NCBI RefSeq assembly: GCF_900110185.1
Contig: NZ_FOCT01000012.1
Span: forward strand, 43,800-107,799
Reading direction: 5' to 3'
Length of the DNA stretch: 64,000 nt
Source: Nitrosospira multiformis
Lineage (GTDB): Bacteria > Pseudomonadota > Gammaproteobacteria > Burkholderiales > Nitrosomonadaceae
In this document: in pieces, positions 56,496 to 64,000 of the stretch
How the letters are laid out: each line of letters begins with the position of its first letter
How positions within the stretch are numbered: the first letter of the stretch is position 1
Position numbers and translations under genes: made by a program
The notes under the pieces: generated by a model
What the model was told of the DNA's origin: nothing
Seen by the model: the letters and a program-made list of their open reading frames with translations, nothing else
The model's database searches: none

Positions 56496-57776
56496 ATGAG
56501 TGTGGTGGCAGTGGTTGGGCTAGGCTATGTGGGATTACCTTTGGCGGTGGAGTTCGGAAAAAAAAGGAAAACCATTGGCTACGATCTTTCGAGCAGCAAG
56601 ATAGCAAGTTACAAGCAATTTATCGATCCGACCGGTGAGGTTTCCTCCGATGACCTGAAAGCCGCAGAGCAGCTTCATGTCACTACCGACCCGGCTGAGT
56701 TGTCCCAGGCGGATTATATTGTCGTGGCCGTTCCAACACCCGTAGACGCAGCCCATCAGCCCGATTTTCGCCCCCTCATAGGTGCGAGCGAAACCGTGGG
56801 AAAACATATGAAGCGGGGAGCAATCGTTATTTACGAATCCACCGTTTACCCAGGAGCAACCGAGGAAGTCTGTATTCCTGTCCTTGAGAAACATTCCGGC
56901 ATGAAATGGAAAAACGATTTTCATGTCGGCTTCTCGCCCGAGCGGATCAATCCCGGCGACAAGCAACATACGCTCACTAAAATTCTGAAGGTCGTCTCTG
57001 GAGACGATGAGGATACCCTGGAAGAAATTGCAGCGCTTTATGAGAGCGTAATTACCGCTGGCGTGCACCGTGCGTCCAGCATAAAAGTAGCGGAAGCAGC
57101 CAAAGTAATCGAAAATACTCAGCGAGACCTGAATATCGCGTTGATGAATGAACTGGCGATTATTTTCGACAAGCTGGACATTGACACGCTGGAAGTGCTG
57201 CAGGCGGCTGGCACCAAATGGAATTTTTTACCCTTTCGCCCGGGTCTGGTCGGAGGCCATTGTATCGGCGTCGATCCCTACTACCTTACTCATAAGGCGG
57301 AAATGGTCGGTTATATCCCCCAGGTCATCCTCGCGGGACGGCGCATCAATGACAGTATGGCCAAATTCGTGGCGGAACAAACGATCAAGCATATCATCAA
57401 GGCCGATATCAACGTTCGGAGTGCGCGCGTAAATGTTCTCGGCCTAGCCTTCAAGGAGAACTGTCCTGATCTCAGGAATTCCAAGGTTGCCGATCTGATC
57501 AGTGAACTCAAAAGCTATGGAATAGAGATTCACGTCCACGATCCTGTAGCCAGCACCGAAGAAGCTCGCCACGAATACGGTGTGGAACTTGAATCATGGG
57601 AGAACCTTCCACGCGCGGATGCAATGATTGTTGCCGTTGCCCACCGCGAATTCACTGAAATGCCCTTGACCCAGTTTCAGACCAAAATCACGGACAAAGG
57701 GTGTTTCATAGATGTGAAATCCCAGTTCGATCCTGCCGCGCTGCGGGAAGCTGGTTTAAACGTGTGGAGACTGTGA
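56496..57776 (+). CDS. tviB: UDP-N-acetylglucosamine 6-dehydrogenase (TviB-type)
   Basis: A 426-residue UDP-sugar dehydrogenase. The N-terminal NAD site is [18 protein letters not shown], and the catalytic cysteine is in [33 protein letters not shown] is a family signature. It matches the TviB/WbpA/WbpO group that oxidises UDP-GlcNAc or UDP-GalNAc to the uronic acid, supplying an acidic amino sugar. The ribosome site GGGAGGT is strong. The next gene, tviC, is adjacent and overlaps or nearly overlaps. Confidence 0.93.
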   Translation: MSVVAVVGLGYVGLPLAVEFGKKRKTIGYDLSSSKIASYKQFIDPTGEVSSDDLKAAEQLHVTTDPAELSQADYIVVAVPTPVDAAHQPDFRPLIGASETVGKHMKRGAIVIYESTVYPGATEEVCIPVLEKHSGMKWKNDFHVGFSPERINPGDKQHTLTKILKVVSGDDEDTLEEIAALYESVITAGVHRASSIKVAEAAKVIENTQRDLNIALMNELAIIFDKLDIDTLEVLQAAGTKWNFLPFRPGLVGGHCIGVDPYYLTHKAEMVGYIPQVILAGRRINDSMAKFVAEQTIKHIIKADINVRSARVNVLGLAFKENCPDLRNSKVADLISELKSYGIEIHVHDPVASTEEARHEYGVELESWENLPRADAMIVAVAHREFTEMPLTQFQTKITDKGCFIDVKSQFDPAALREAGLNVWRL

Positions 57777-57793
57777 AGGATAGTCCGCCTCGT

Positions 57794-58846
57794 ATGGCTG
57801 CTTACCCAAAATGGCTGCGGCATTTGGAGGACCACCAATACTGCTGGCTGGTCACGGGCGTTGCGGGCTTCATCGGATCCAATCTGCTGGAGGCCTTGAT
57901 CAAGCGTAACCAGAAAGTAGTCGGATTGGATAATTTTTCCACCGGCTATCTGCGGAATCTTGAGCAGATACGGGACCTGGTCGGGGAAAAAGCCTGGGGT
58001 AATTTCAGCTTTATAGAGGGTGATATCTGTCAACTGGAAACTTGCACGAACGCATGCCGGGGGGTGGATTTTGTTCTGCACCAGGCAGCGCTGGGTTCCG
58101 TGCCGCGTTCCATTCAAGATCCCATCCGAACCAACGAAGCCAATATTTCCGGATTTCTCAACATGCTGGTGGCTGCAAGGGATGCGCAAGTGAGGCGCTT
58201 CATCTACGCCGCCTCCAGTTCCACCTACGGCGACCACCCGGATCTCCCAAAAGTGGAAGCGGTAATTGGACGTCCCCTCTCGCCCTATGCTGTTACCAAA
58301 TATGTGAACGAACTCTATGCCGAAGTGTTCGCGCGCTGCTATGGATTGGACTCCATCGGGCTGCGCTATTTCAACGTATTCGGTCCAAGACAGGACCCCA
58401 ATGGTGCTTATGCCGCAGTTATTCCCCAATGGGTTTCGGCACTGATCAGGAATCAGACGCTATATATCAATGGGGATGGCGAAACCAGCCGGGATTTCTG
58501 TTATATCGACAATGTAGTGCAAGCCAATCTTCTCGCCGCTCTCAGTGACAACAGGGAAGCCGTGAACCAGATTTACAATGTCGCAGTGAATGAACGCACC
58601 AGCCTGAATCAACTGTATGGCATGATGCGCGAGTTGTTACTGGAGAAGTTTCCGGAGCTGGAGAATCATCAGCCGACGTACGTCGACTTTCGCAAGGGCG
58701 ATGTGCGGCATTCACAAGCGGATATTACGAAAGCCACTAAATTACTTGGCTTTGAACCGTCCCACCGCATCGATGAAGGACTCAGGCAGGCAATGAGCTG
58801 GTATATCGCACATTTTGCCTCTACAGCAGAGATAATGCGCGTATAA
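57794..58846 (+). CDS. tviC: UDP-GlcNAc(A) 4-epimerase (TviC/WbpP-type)
   Basis: A 350-residue extended SDR with [19 protein letters not shown] and [11 protein letters not shown] at the N-terminus, and the Tyr/Lys pair in [32 protein letters not shown] is typical for the WbpP/TviC group, which epimerises UDP-GlcNAc or UDP-GlcNAcA at C4. With TviB it yields UDP-GalNAcA. ATG 57794 is chosen because the family's [12 protein letters not shown] start aligns with it; a GTG at 57773, overlapping the tviB stop, is an alternative. Confidence 0.92.
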   Translation: MAAYPKWLRHLEDHQYCWLVTGVAGFIGSNLLEALIKRNQKVVGLDNFSTGYLRNLEQIRDLVGEKAWGNFSFIEGDICQLETCTNACRGVDFVLHQAALGSVPRSIQDPIRTNEANISGFLNMLVAARDAQVRRFIYAASSSTYGDHPDLPKVEAVIGRPLSPYAVTKYVNELYAEVFARCYGLDSIGLRYFNVFGPRQDPNGAYAAVIPQWVSALIRNQTLYINGDGETSRDFCYIDNVVQANLLAALSDNREAVNQIYNVAVNERTSLNQLYGMMRELLLEKFPELENHQPTYVDFRKGDVRHSQADITKATKLLGFEPSHRIDEGLRQAMSWYIAHFASTAEIMRV

Positions 58847-58888
58847 GATTTGCTGGACCTCAATCCGCGCTAATCAGCGTTTTTTACA

Positions 58889-59227
58889 CTATTCGTCCCA
58901 TTTCCCCGCTTGCTTCAGTTGATTCTTCAAGCCTGGCAACGGAAATCCGAGGTCATACGCTTTCTTCGCATACGTTTTCGCCTGCTCGTAATTTTTCTGT
59001 TTCAAGTAGAGCAAGCCAAGATTGTAGTTGATAGTAGGATTTTCTGGTTCAAGGTCAATGGCTATTCCCAGTTCCTCAGTCGCCTTGTCAGTTTGTCCAG
59101 CTTTCAGCAGATAATCGCCGTATACCATTCTTACTACGGCATGAGCGTGTAATTTAACTCTCCCCCTAGAGTTCCAGTATTCCCATGTCGCAGGCTTTCT
59201 ACGTGGAGGTAAAATGGTGAGCTTCAA
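58889..59227 (-). CDS. Small TPR-repeat protein, possibly N-terminally truncated
   Basis: A 112-residue frame with about two tetratricopeptide repeats (MVYGDYLLKAGQTDKATEELG and NPTINYNLGLLYLKQKNYEQAK) and a conserved-looking tail. The first 33 residues have no visible signal peptide or clear homology and the ATG at 59128 is another possible start. No ribosome site stands out, so the 5' end could be lost to a rearrangement. It is downstream of and in the same direction as the hydrolase/ACP genes. Confidence 0.6.
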   Translation of the reverse strand: MKLTILPPRRKPATWEYWNSRGRVKLHAHAVVRMVYGDYLLKAGQTDKATEELGIAIDLEPENPTINYNLGLLYLKQKNYEQAKTYAKKAYDLGFPLPGLKNQLKQAGKWDE

Positions 59228-59556
59228 CAGTTTTTAGACGTCTTCTGTTTATGTCCTCAGTATCTGTATAGTCATAGACTGTTCCCACCTCTCCACAATG
59301 GGGAGTTGCCTGAAGATTTGTGGAAATTATGGTGATTGCATGGTGACCATGCTAAATATGATTTTCACTGGCACTCTCCTCCAGTTATGTAATTGGCGCA
59401 GCCCAGACATTTCAGTAGGACGCCAACAGCGCATTTTGGAAGAACTTGAATATCCGTATAAGGAAGCGTTATCAAAATCCTTACCTTATCCTCGTCGCTA
59501 TAAATACGAAACTATTTAGCCGCACGTCCATGGCTACGAGTACACGCCTTATCGTC
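59228..59556. other. Spacer between the TPR gene and hydrolase 1
   Basis: About 330 nt between two minus-strand genes with no convincing coding frame, repeat or RNA gene. If the TPR gene was truncated, its lost 5' end would lie here. Confidence 0.4.
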
Positions 59557-60432
59557 TTACCATGAATGAATCCAGTCCTGGGTCCAAGCTCCGACTTGAT
59601 CGCGCCATTCTCGCCGAGAAAAGGTGTGGTTGGCCTCCGGTAAATTCAGATGCGACACTTGTGGGGAGGTCAGTAGCTTTTGCCATTCGACTGAGCCATT
59701 AACCAGGTCCAAGAACTCTTGCGCCGTAAGATCATTGCCACTGATAATCAGGAGTACTCGGCCTTGGAAGCGGCGAAGGCCCTCAAACATTCGTTCTGGC
59801 AAGGGAGCAAGGCTACAAGTTTTTTCAAGATTTTTCCCTTTCAAGGAAGTGCCAGTTAGGTATTTTCCTGCTACCGCTGCGCCCACTGTTCTCCAAAGCG
59901 AGTGTACGGCAGCAACATAGTCGAATTTTCCGCTCCCTATCTTGTGCCAGAAATCGGACTGAAGAAGGCGTTTGGAGTAATAATGCTTCAGATAGACCTT
60001 TGCGACCCCTTCATTCGTTCTTATCCAGGGGTTCAGCAAAACCAGCCCAGTTACGCGTAGATCCTGATAAGCATAAAAGAGTGCAGCCGATGCCGCGTCG
60101 CATAAACCCAAAATTACCAATTCATTAAGCGACGGCACTTCCGCAAGAAAGGTATCTATTGCACAGCGCAGGTCATCCTCGACATGCTCGAAGGTTCGTG
60201 CAGAGCCTTCGCTATCCCCCATTCCACGGAAATCAAAGCGCAGGACAGGACTGCCATTTGCTGCCAGATGGCGGGCAAGCAGTGTAAACTGCCTGTGACT
60301 CCCAACTCTGTATTGGGGTCCACCCACCGCTATCAACACTCCTCTGGAGGAAAGTTGCCGAGGTAAACTCAGGATCCCATACAGCCAAGCGTCTTCACAG
60401 CGAAAAACAAGGGCACGATCCTCGCAATTCAT
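59557..60432 (-). CDS. Hydrolase 1, exosortase A system-associated type
   Basis: A 291-residue alpha/beta-hydrolase. The nucleophile elbow is VILGLCDAASAALFY, with cysteine in place of the usual serine, as is typical for this exosortase-associated group. VLRFDFRGMGDSEG and the late histidine in EANHTFSRREW complete a probable triad. ATG 60432 was chosen because it overlaps the stop of hydrolase 2 by one nt (TAATG); a longer frame to 60561 is not needed. It is the last gene of an ACP-hydrolase 2-hydrolase 1 unit. Confidence 0.85.
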   Translation of the reverse strand: MNCEDRALVFRCEDAWLYGILSLPRQLSSRGVLIAVGGPQYRVGSHRQFTLLARHLAANGSPVLRFDFRGMGDSEGSARTFEHVEDDLRCAIDTFLAEVPSLNELVILGLCDAASAALFYAYQDLRVTGLVLLNPWIRTNEGVAKVYLKHYYSKRLLQSDFWHKIGSGKFDYVAAVHSLWRTVGAAVAGKYLTGTSLKGKNLEKTCSLAPLPERMFEGLRRFQGRVLLIISGNDLTAQEFLDLVNGSVEWQKLLTSPQVSHLNLPEANHTFSRREWRDQVGAWTQDWIHSW

Positions 60433-61283
60433 TATGTCGCAATAGTAAAGGCATCGGTGGTGGCTGTTATCAATCCAGGACATTCCGAGATTTCCTGGGT
60501 GGCCCAAAATGGTGAGCATGCTATAAGACGCACATCCACTTCGACCCCTTTCCGTTTCCATTCTCCAACCACTCTTGCCGCGGCGGGTGAGATGGGACGA
60601 CTTGGTTCACTCACGATCTCGAACCAGTGAATTATGCATTTCCTGACGGCGAGGTCAATCGCTTTCAAGCTATCAATAGTCAGTGCCAAGTCGGAGGCAA
60701 GCTCGTATCCGGCTACTTCCAACGTTTCTCCATTGGCTAAGCGCTGCCGCATGGAATTCGTTCCTGTGGCTTTTTCAGTGCTGGGGTCAGCGAGCATTTC
60801 ATTTGCCATTTTTAACCTCAGAAACTGGTTCAGGAAAGATTGTCCATTAACCACCGGCTGCCATAGAATCATTCGGTCAATCAGATTGGTCTCGCTTCTG
60901 GCGAAGTCCAAGGCCAGCAGCGCACCTAGCCGAAGCCCCCAAAGACTGACAGGTACAGAAATACGATTCTCAAGCCAACACCGCGCGAGTGCCAGGTCTT
61001 GTTTCCAAATAGTCCAACCCGCATCGCTGAAATCTCCGCTGCTGTCTCCACAGCCGTAGAGATCTACCTGCAGGACGCCAAATCCCGCCGCGGCAAAAGC
61101 TCTTGCTTGCAGTGCAGCCATACGTCTGGATTTGTTCATCTCCTCCCCGAAGGGATGAATATATAAAATTGTTCCACGGCATTCCTTGTCAGAATGAGGC
61201 TTATGAAAAAGACAGAAACGCTGTCCCAAGTCAGTTTGCAAAAAGAAAGGCTCTGCATGAATCGAGCCCGGATCCGTTTTCAT
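60432..61283 (-). CDS. Hydrolase 2, exosortase A system-associated type
   Basis: A 283-residue alpha/beta-hydrolase-fold protein. The N-terminal ILYIHPFGEEMNKSRRMAALQARAFA and VLQVDLYGCGDSSGDFSDA are the hallmark of this group. The elbow reads LWGLRLGALLAL, so arginine occupies the position of the nucleophile; I cannot see a replacement, and the protein may be non-catalytic or work differently. It overlaps the ACP gene by 4 nt and hydrolase 1 by 1 nt. The function is unknown in any exosortase system. Confidence 0.87.
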   Translation of the reverse strand: MKTDPGSIHAEPFFLQTDLGQRFCLFHKPHSDKECRGTILYIHPFGEEMNKSRRMAALQARAFAAAGFGVLQVDLYGCGDSSGDFSDAGWTIWKQDLALARCWLENRISVPVSLWGLRLGALLALDFARSETNLIDRMILWQPVVNGQSFLNQFLRLKMANEMLADPSTEKATGTNSMRQRLANGETLEVAGYELASDLALTIDSLKAIDLAVRKCIIHWFEIVSEPSRPISPAAARVVGEWKRKGVEVDVRLIACSPFWATQEISECPGLITATTDAFTIAT

Positions 61284-61531
61284 TCCGCCAGCTTCTGCTC
61301 GACGAATTGCGTCAGGCTGCCGACTGTTTCAAAAGTTTTTGCACTGATCTCATCATCGTCAACCGTAATGTCGAAGTGCTCCTCGAGAGCGGTGATTACA
61401 TTGACGACAGCCATTGAATCCAGTTCGGGAATGGCCCCAAGCAAGGGGAAATCTTCATTGAGCGAATTTCTTCTTTCACCGAGGCTCAATACATCAGATA
61501 GGATGTTTCTCACTTCTTCAATATGCTGCAT
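61280..61531 (-). CDS. Acyl carrier protein, exosortase-associated
   Basis: An 83-residue ACP. The phosphopantetheine serine is Ser39 in PELDSMAVVNVITALEEHF, followed by DITVDDDEIS. GGAG is 5 nt upstream of the ATG. It is coupled by a 4-nt overlap to hydrolase 2. In exosortase-A loci, an acyl-CoA ligase and PLP enzyme usually accompany this ACP; neither is present next to it here, so the set looks incomplete or is completed elsewhere in the genome. Confidence 0.85.
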   Translation of the reverse strand: MQHIEEVRNILSDVLSLGERRNSLNEDFPLLGAIPELDSMAVVNVITALEEHFDITVDDDEISAKTFETVGSLTQFVEQKLAE

Positions 61532-62081
61532 ATTTACTCCGAGCTGTTTATTTTTGAGGATACGTCATTGCTGCAATCCCTGAGTATCAAGATGAGACTT
61601 TCAAAATGAACCGGAGATGTCAAGGCAAATGAAAACAGGATAAGGGCTGCGAGACGGCGTACTTCATTTTTCCGAAGCTGACAAAACGCGGTAGCAGTAC
61701 AAGAATTTATAAGGCGCTGCTCCTTCAGCATATACTGGCTGGACAGCGATAAATTCCTTCCTGTCACTGTTTTTGCTGCTTCTGCCAGTAATTTTGCTAT
61801 CCTGGATAAAAATTCACTAATGGTACTACAAGTCACAGGCCGTTACTTCTTGAAGGTAAAAATTGCTTTACTTTCTAATAGATTTTCTTGTAATCTTCGA
61901 ACGTCTTTTTTTATTGGGAAACAATAACATGAAAAAAATGAGGGTATTCCATAAAGCTGAAGTCGGGAAAGGATTCGGTAGGCTCGAACGAGGTTCGCTC
62001 GACTAGTTTGATTCTTCCTGTTTTACTCGCTGGCGCTTCTTTCGCGGGTTTGTGTAGGACAAGTAAACGCCAAAAACTTGT
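61532..62081. other. Spacer upstream of the ACP module
   Basis: About 550 nt with two short minus-strand frames (100 and 90 codons) that have no recognised domain. It should contain the promoter of the ACP-hydrolase unit. The right edge meets the transposase remnant. Confidence 0.4.
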
Positions 62082-62345
62082 GAGCGGTTGATTGCAGATC
62101 GTGTCTACGACGGTGATAAGATCATTGAGCAGGCCATAAAGTAGGGCATGAAACCTGTCATTCCACGAGGAAGAACCGGACAAGGCAAAGACCGTATGAT
62201 GAGCATCTCTAAAGACTCCGCCATCTGGTAGAAAACACCTCTCTCCACCTGAAACGCTGGCGAGGCATTGCCACCCGATATGCCAAGAACACTACATCAT
62301 TCCTTGCTGCCATCATGCATCGCTCTCTGGCTCAAAGTCTCGTGA
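62082..62345 (+). mobile_element. Eroded IS5-family transposase fragment
   Basis: One frame reads ERLIADRVYDGDKIIEQAIK, then a TAG stop, then GMKPVIPRGR. After a frameshift near 62205-62213, the frame continues RLRHLVENTSLHLKRW and RGIATRYAKNTTSFLAAI. These match the DDE segment of IS5-type transposases (the second aspartate in ADRVYDGD and the glutamate in HLVENTS). The N-terminal half is missing and no terminal inverted repeats could be assigned. The element is inactive. Confidence 0.7.
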
Positions 62346-62730
62346 CTACACTATCTAGTCAGCAGAATAGACTCGAAGGGTTTTATTGCACCCCAATCTG
62401 CCCTATCTATGACAATAATCTCTATCTCCCGCTAAATGATATGTTCCTTACATTCGGAGGGGTCGCAGCGCTAGGCGGATAGATTCCTCTAAACGGATGG
62501 GACTAATGTGAGCGTCGCCGGACCTTTTATGTGGAATCCAAGAAAAGCCGATCCGAACAAGGTCGGAGGTACCACTGGTTCGAGTTGGAATACGACAAAT
62601 GTGGCGGCAATGGAACGGTTTCCCACAAAATCCTGAGAATCTTCAACCAACCAAAGTCCCATAACTCCCCGTCCTTTTTGCACCAAACTGCCCACTAAAT
62701 TAAGGAATTGTCTCTTTCCGTGGATACTCT
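62346..62730. other. Spacer after the transposase remnant
   Basis: About 385 nt with no supported gene. A few short frames (for example a minus-strand one at 62489-62695) have no known domain and may be more eroded mobile DNA. It ends with the leader of the next glycosyltransferase gene. Confidence 0.4.
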
Positions 62731-63852
62731 ATGACAACTTTAAAAGTTGTAGTGATTTTGCCGACCTACAACGAGCGGGATAACATTGGCATCATAATTG
62801 ATGCGCTACAGGTTCAGGCTCGAGAATTTCTTCATGATATGCACCTCCTTGTGGTGGATGACGATTCACCCGACGGCACGGCGGAAGTAATTCGGGCCAA
62901 GCAGACGACATATCCGAATGTGCATTTGCTGATGGGAAAAAAGGCAGGGCTAGGTGCCGCCTATATCCGCGGAATGATTCATGCAATGGATGAGCTTCAT
63001 GCCGACGTCGTGTTCGAGATGGACGCTGATTTTTCGCATAAACCCGAGGATGTGCCTCGGCTTATGGCGGCGCTCGATGGAGGCGCCGATTTTGTGATTG
63101 GCAGCCGTTATGTGAAGGGCGGCTCCATTCCAAAGGAATGGGGGCTTCTACGCCGCATGAATTCCCTAGGCGGTAATATCGTTGCACGCTACGTTGCCGG
63201 AATGTACAGAATTCGAGACTGCACAGCCGGTTTCAGGGCGATCAAAACCACTCTCCTCAGAAAAATCACTTTTGATGATCTTCGTGTTCAGGGATACGCT
63301 TTCCAGGTTGCACTGCTGCACAAGGCCGTATCTCTCGGTGCAGTCATAAAAGAAGTTCCCGTGGACTTCGTAGATCGTACCAAGGGTGAGTCGAAGCTCG
63401 GAATTTCGGACATCATCGAGTTTATCCTGAACGCCTGGTGGATACGTCTCCACAGCTCAAAGACCTTTATCAAGTTCGCCATAGTGGGGCTATCCGGCGT
63501 GATTGTGAATCTGGGTGTGTTTACGCTGCTCCTTCAGGCGAACGTAAATAAATATGTGGCATCACCTATCTCAATCGAAATATCGATTATCACGAACTTT
63601 CTGTTGAATAACTACTGGACCTTTCGCTGGCGCACGTCTCAAGATCACATCCGTGTCAAGGGTCTGAAGTTCAACATGGTTTCTCTCGTATCTCTGGGCG
63701 TAAGTTATTCCACTTTTGTAGTGCTATCCATTCTGTTCCCTGAGGTCTCTCCGGAGATTCACCAGCTTGTCGGTATTGCGCCCGCAATGCTTATCAATTA
63801 TTTCTTGAATTCTTACTGGACATTCAAGAATGCTCCGAAGTCCAGGAATTAA
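62731..63852 (+). CDS. Glycosyltransferase family 2 fused to a GtrA-like membrane domain
   Basis: A 373-residue protein. Residues 1-235 are a dolichol-phosphate-mannose-synthase-type GT2: VILPTYNERDNIGIIIDAL, VVDDDSPDGTAEVI and VFEMDADFSHKPEDVPRL with the DXD motif. Residues 245-370 form a four-helix GtrA domain (FAIVGLSGVIVNLGVFTLLL, FLLNNYWTFRW). Such fusions make and flip polyprenyl-phosphate sugars used to decorate polymers or glycoproteins. It is on the plus strand, beyond the IS remnant. Confidence 0.92.
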   Translation: MTTLKVVVILPTYNERDNIGIIIDALQVQAREFLHDMHLLVVDDDSPDGTAEVIRAKQTTYPNVHLLMGKKAGLGAAYIRGMIHAMDELHADVVFEMDADFSHKPEDVPRLMAALDGGADFVIGSRYVKGGSIPKEWGLLRRMNSLGGNIVARYVAGMYRIRDCTAGFRAIKTTLLRKITFDDLRVQGYAFQVALLHKAVSLGAVIKEVPVDFVDRTKGESKLGISDIIEFILNAWWIRLHSSKTFIKFAIVGLSGVIVNLGVFTLLLQANVNKYVASPISIEISIITNFLLNNYWTFRWRTSQDHIRVKGLKFNMVSLVSLGVSYSTFVVLSILFPEVSPEIHQLVGIAPAMLINYFLNSYWTFKNAPKSRN

Positions 63853-63967
63853 AATGACCGAATGGGGGCATCCGCTTACAAAGGTTCACTTCCCTATAAT
63901 TTATCTATGAATATGACGACTTCGGTTGACAGTTTTGATAAATTGAAACTGTTTTCAGGAGTTGTTC

Positions 63968-64000
63968 ATGAATCTACAGGCACAAAGAGATATATCCCGC
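63968..64000 (+). CDS. Start of a further gene, truncated by the window
   Basis: ATG 63968 is preceded by CAGGAG with 6 nt spacing, a strong ribosome site, and the frame stays open to the edge (MNLQAQRDISR). The frame is too short to identify. A second open frame from ATG 63907 also runs to the edge but has no such site. Confidence 0.4.
   Translation, partial: MNLQAQRDISR

Noticed and set aside
61534..61836. A 100-codon minus-strand frame ending just before the ACP gene
   Set aside because: The spacing looks operon-like, but the protein has no known motif, no clear ribosome site and AT-rich spacer composition. It does not resemble the acyl-CoA ligase expected there.

Overview
The window looks like a chromosome segment of a betaproteobacterium, most probably a Nitrosospira/Nitrosomonas-type ammonia oxidiser. 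That taxonomic guess rests on the style of the proteins (MetX/MetW pair, XseB-IspA-Dxs cluster, an exosortase B exopolysaccharide locus with EpsA/L/D/E/F/G) and not on any database search. Coding density is high in the first 21 kb and lower, with remnants, in the second half.

Layout. 1-10.1 kb is mostly housekeeping: a partial spermidine-synthase-like membrane protein, a permease-less PTS (EIIA-Man, HPr, EI), metX-metW, ampG, exonuclease III, pyrE, a LEA-type lipoprotein and the RNase P RNA. At 10.4 kb lies a His-rich secreted, membrane-anchored protein. 11.2-15.5 kb (minus strand) is a four-gene lipid operon: acyl-AMP ligase, NAD-dependent reductase/epimerase, acyl carrier protein and a PLP alpha-oxoamine synthase. 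Gene content and order match the bacterial ceramide/sphingolipid cassette known from Caulobacter. A Rieske oxygenase and a SpoIIAA-like protein lie just upstream. 17.9-21.8 kb holds xseB-ispA-dxs (isoprenoid precursors) and folE2. A tRNA-Pro/Arg/His array with a clear sigma-70 promoter follows.

23.3-49.8 kb is a large exopolysaccharide locus of the exosortase B / PEP-CTERM type. It contains a LuxR-type regulator (EpsA), an initiating sugar-phosphate transferase, the outer-membrane protein EpsL, EpsD, a Wza-like exporter (EpsE), a chain-length pair (EpsF/EpsG), VanZ-like protein, exosortase B, EpsI, flippase, O-antigen-ligase-type polymerase, glycosyltransferases (GT2, GT4, WecG/TagA), a heparinase II/III-like protein, and a polysaccharide lyase-like protein with its own PEP-CTERM tail. 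Nucleotide-sugar enzymes (WecB, GalE, ManC), a methyltransferase and a small FxDxF PEP-CTERM protein complete it. tRNA-Val and an rRNA pseudouridine synthase interrupt the locus. Sugar supply continues with rmlB-D-A-C, a fatty-acid desaturase and tviB-tviC. On the opposite strand sits an acyl carrier protein + two hydrolases module of the exosortase-A-associated type. An eroded IS5-type transposase and a GT2-GtrA glycosyltransferase close the window.

Together the second half encodes regulation, precursor synthesis, assembly, export and possible trimming of an acidic, amino-sugar- and rhamnose-containing polymer, with two candidate exosortase-sorted proteins. The most interesting points are the probable sphingolipid operon, the lyase carrying a sorting signal preceded by an internal duplication of that same region, and the orphan exosortase-A-type hydrolase/ACP module inside an exosortase-B locus.
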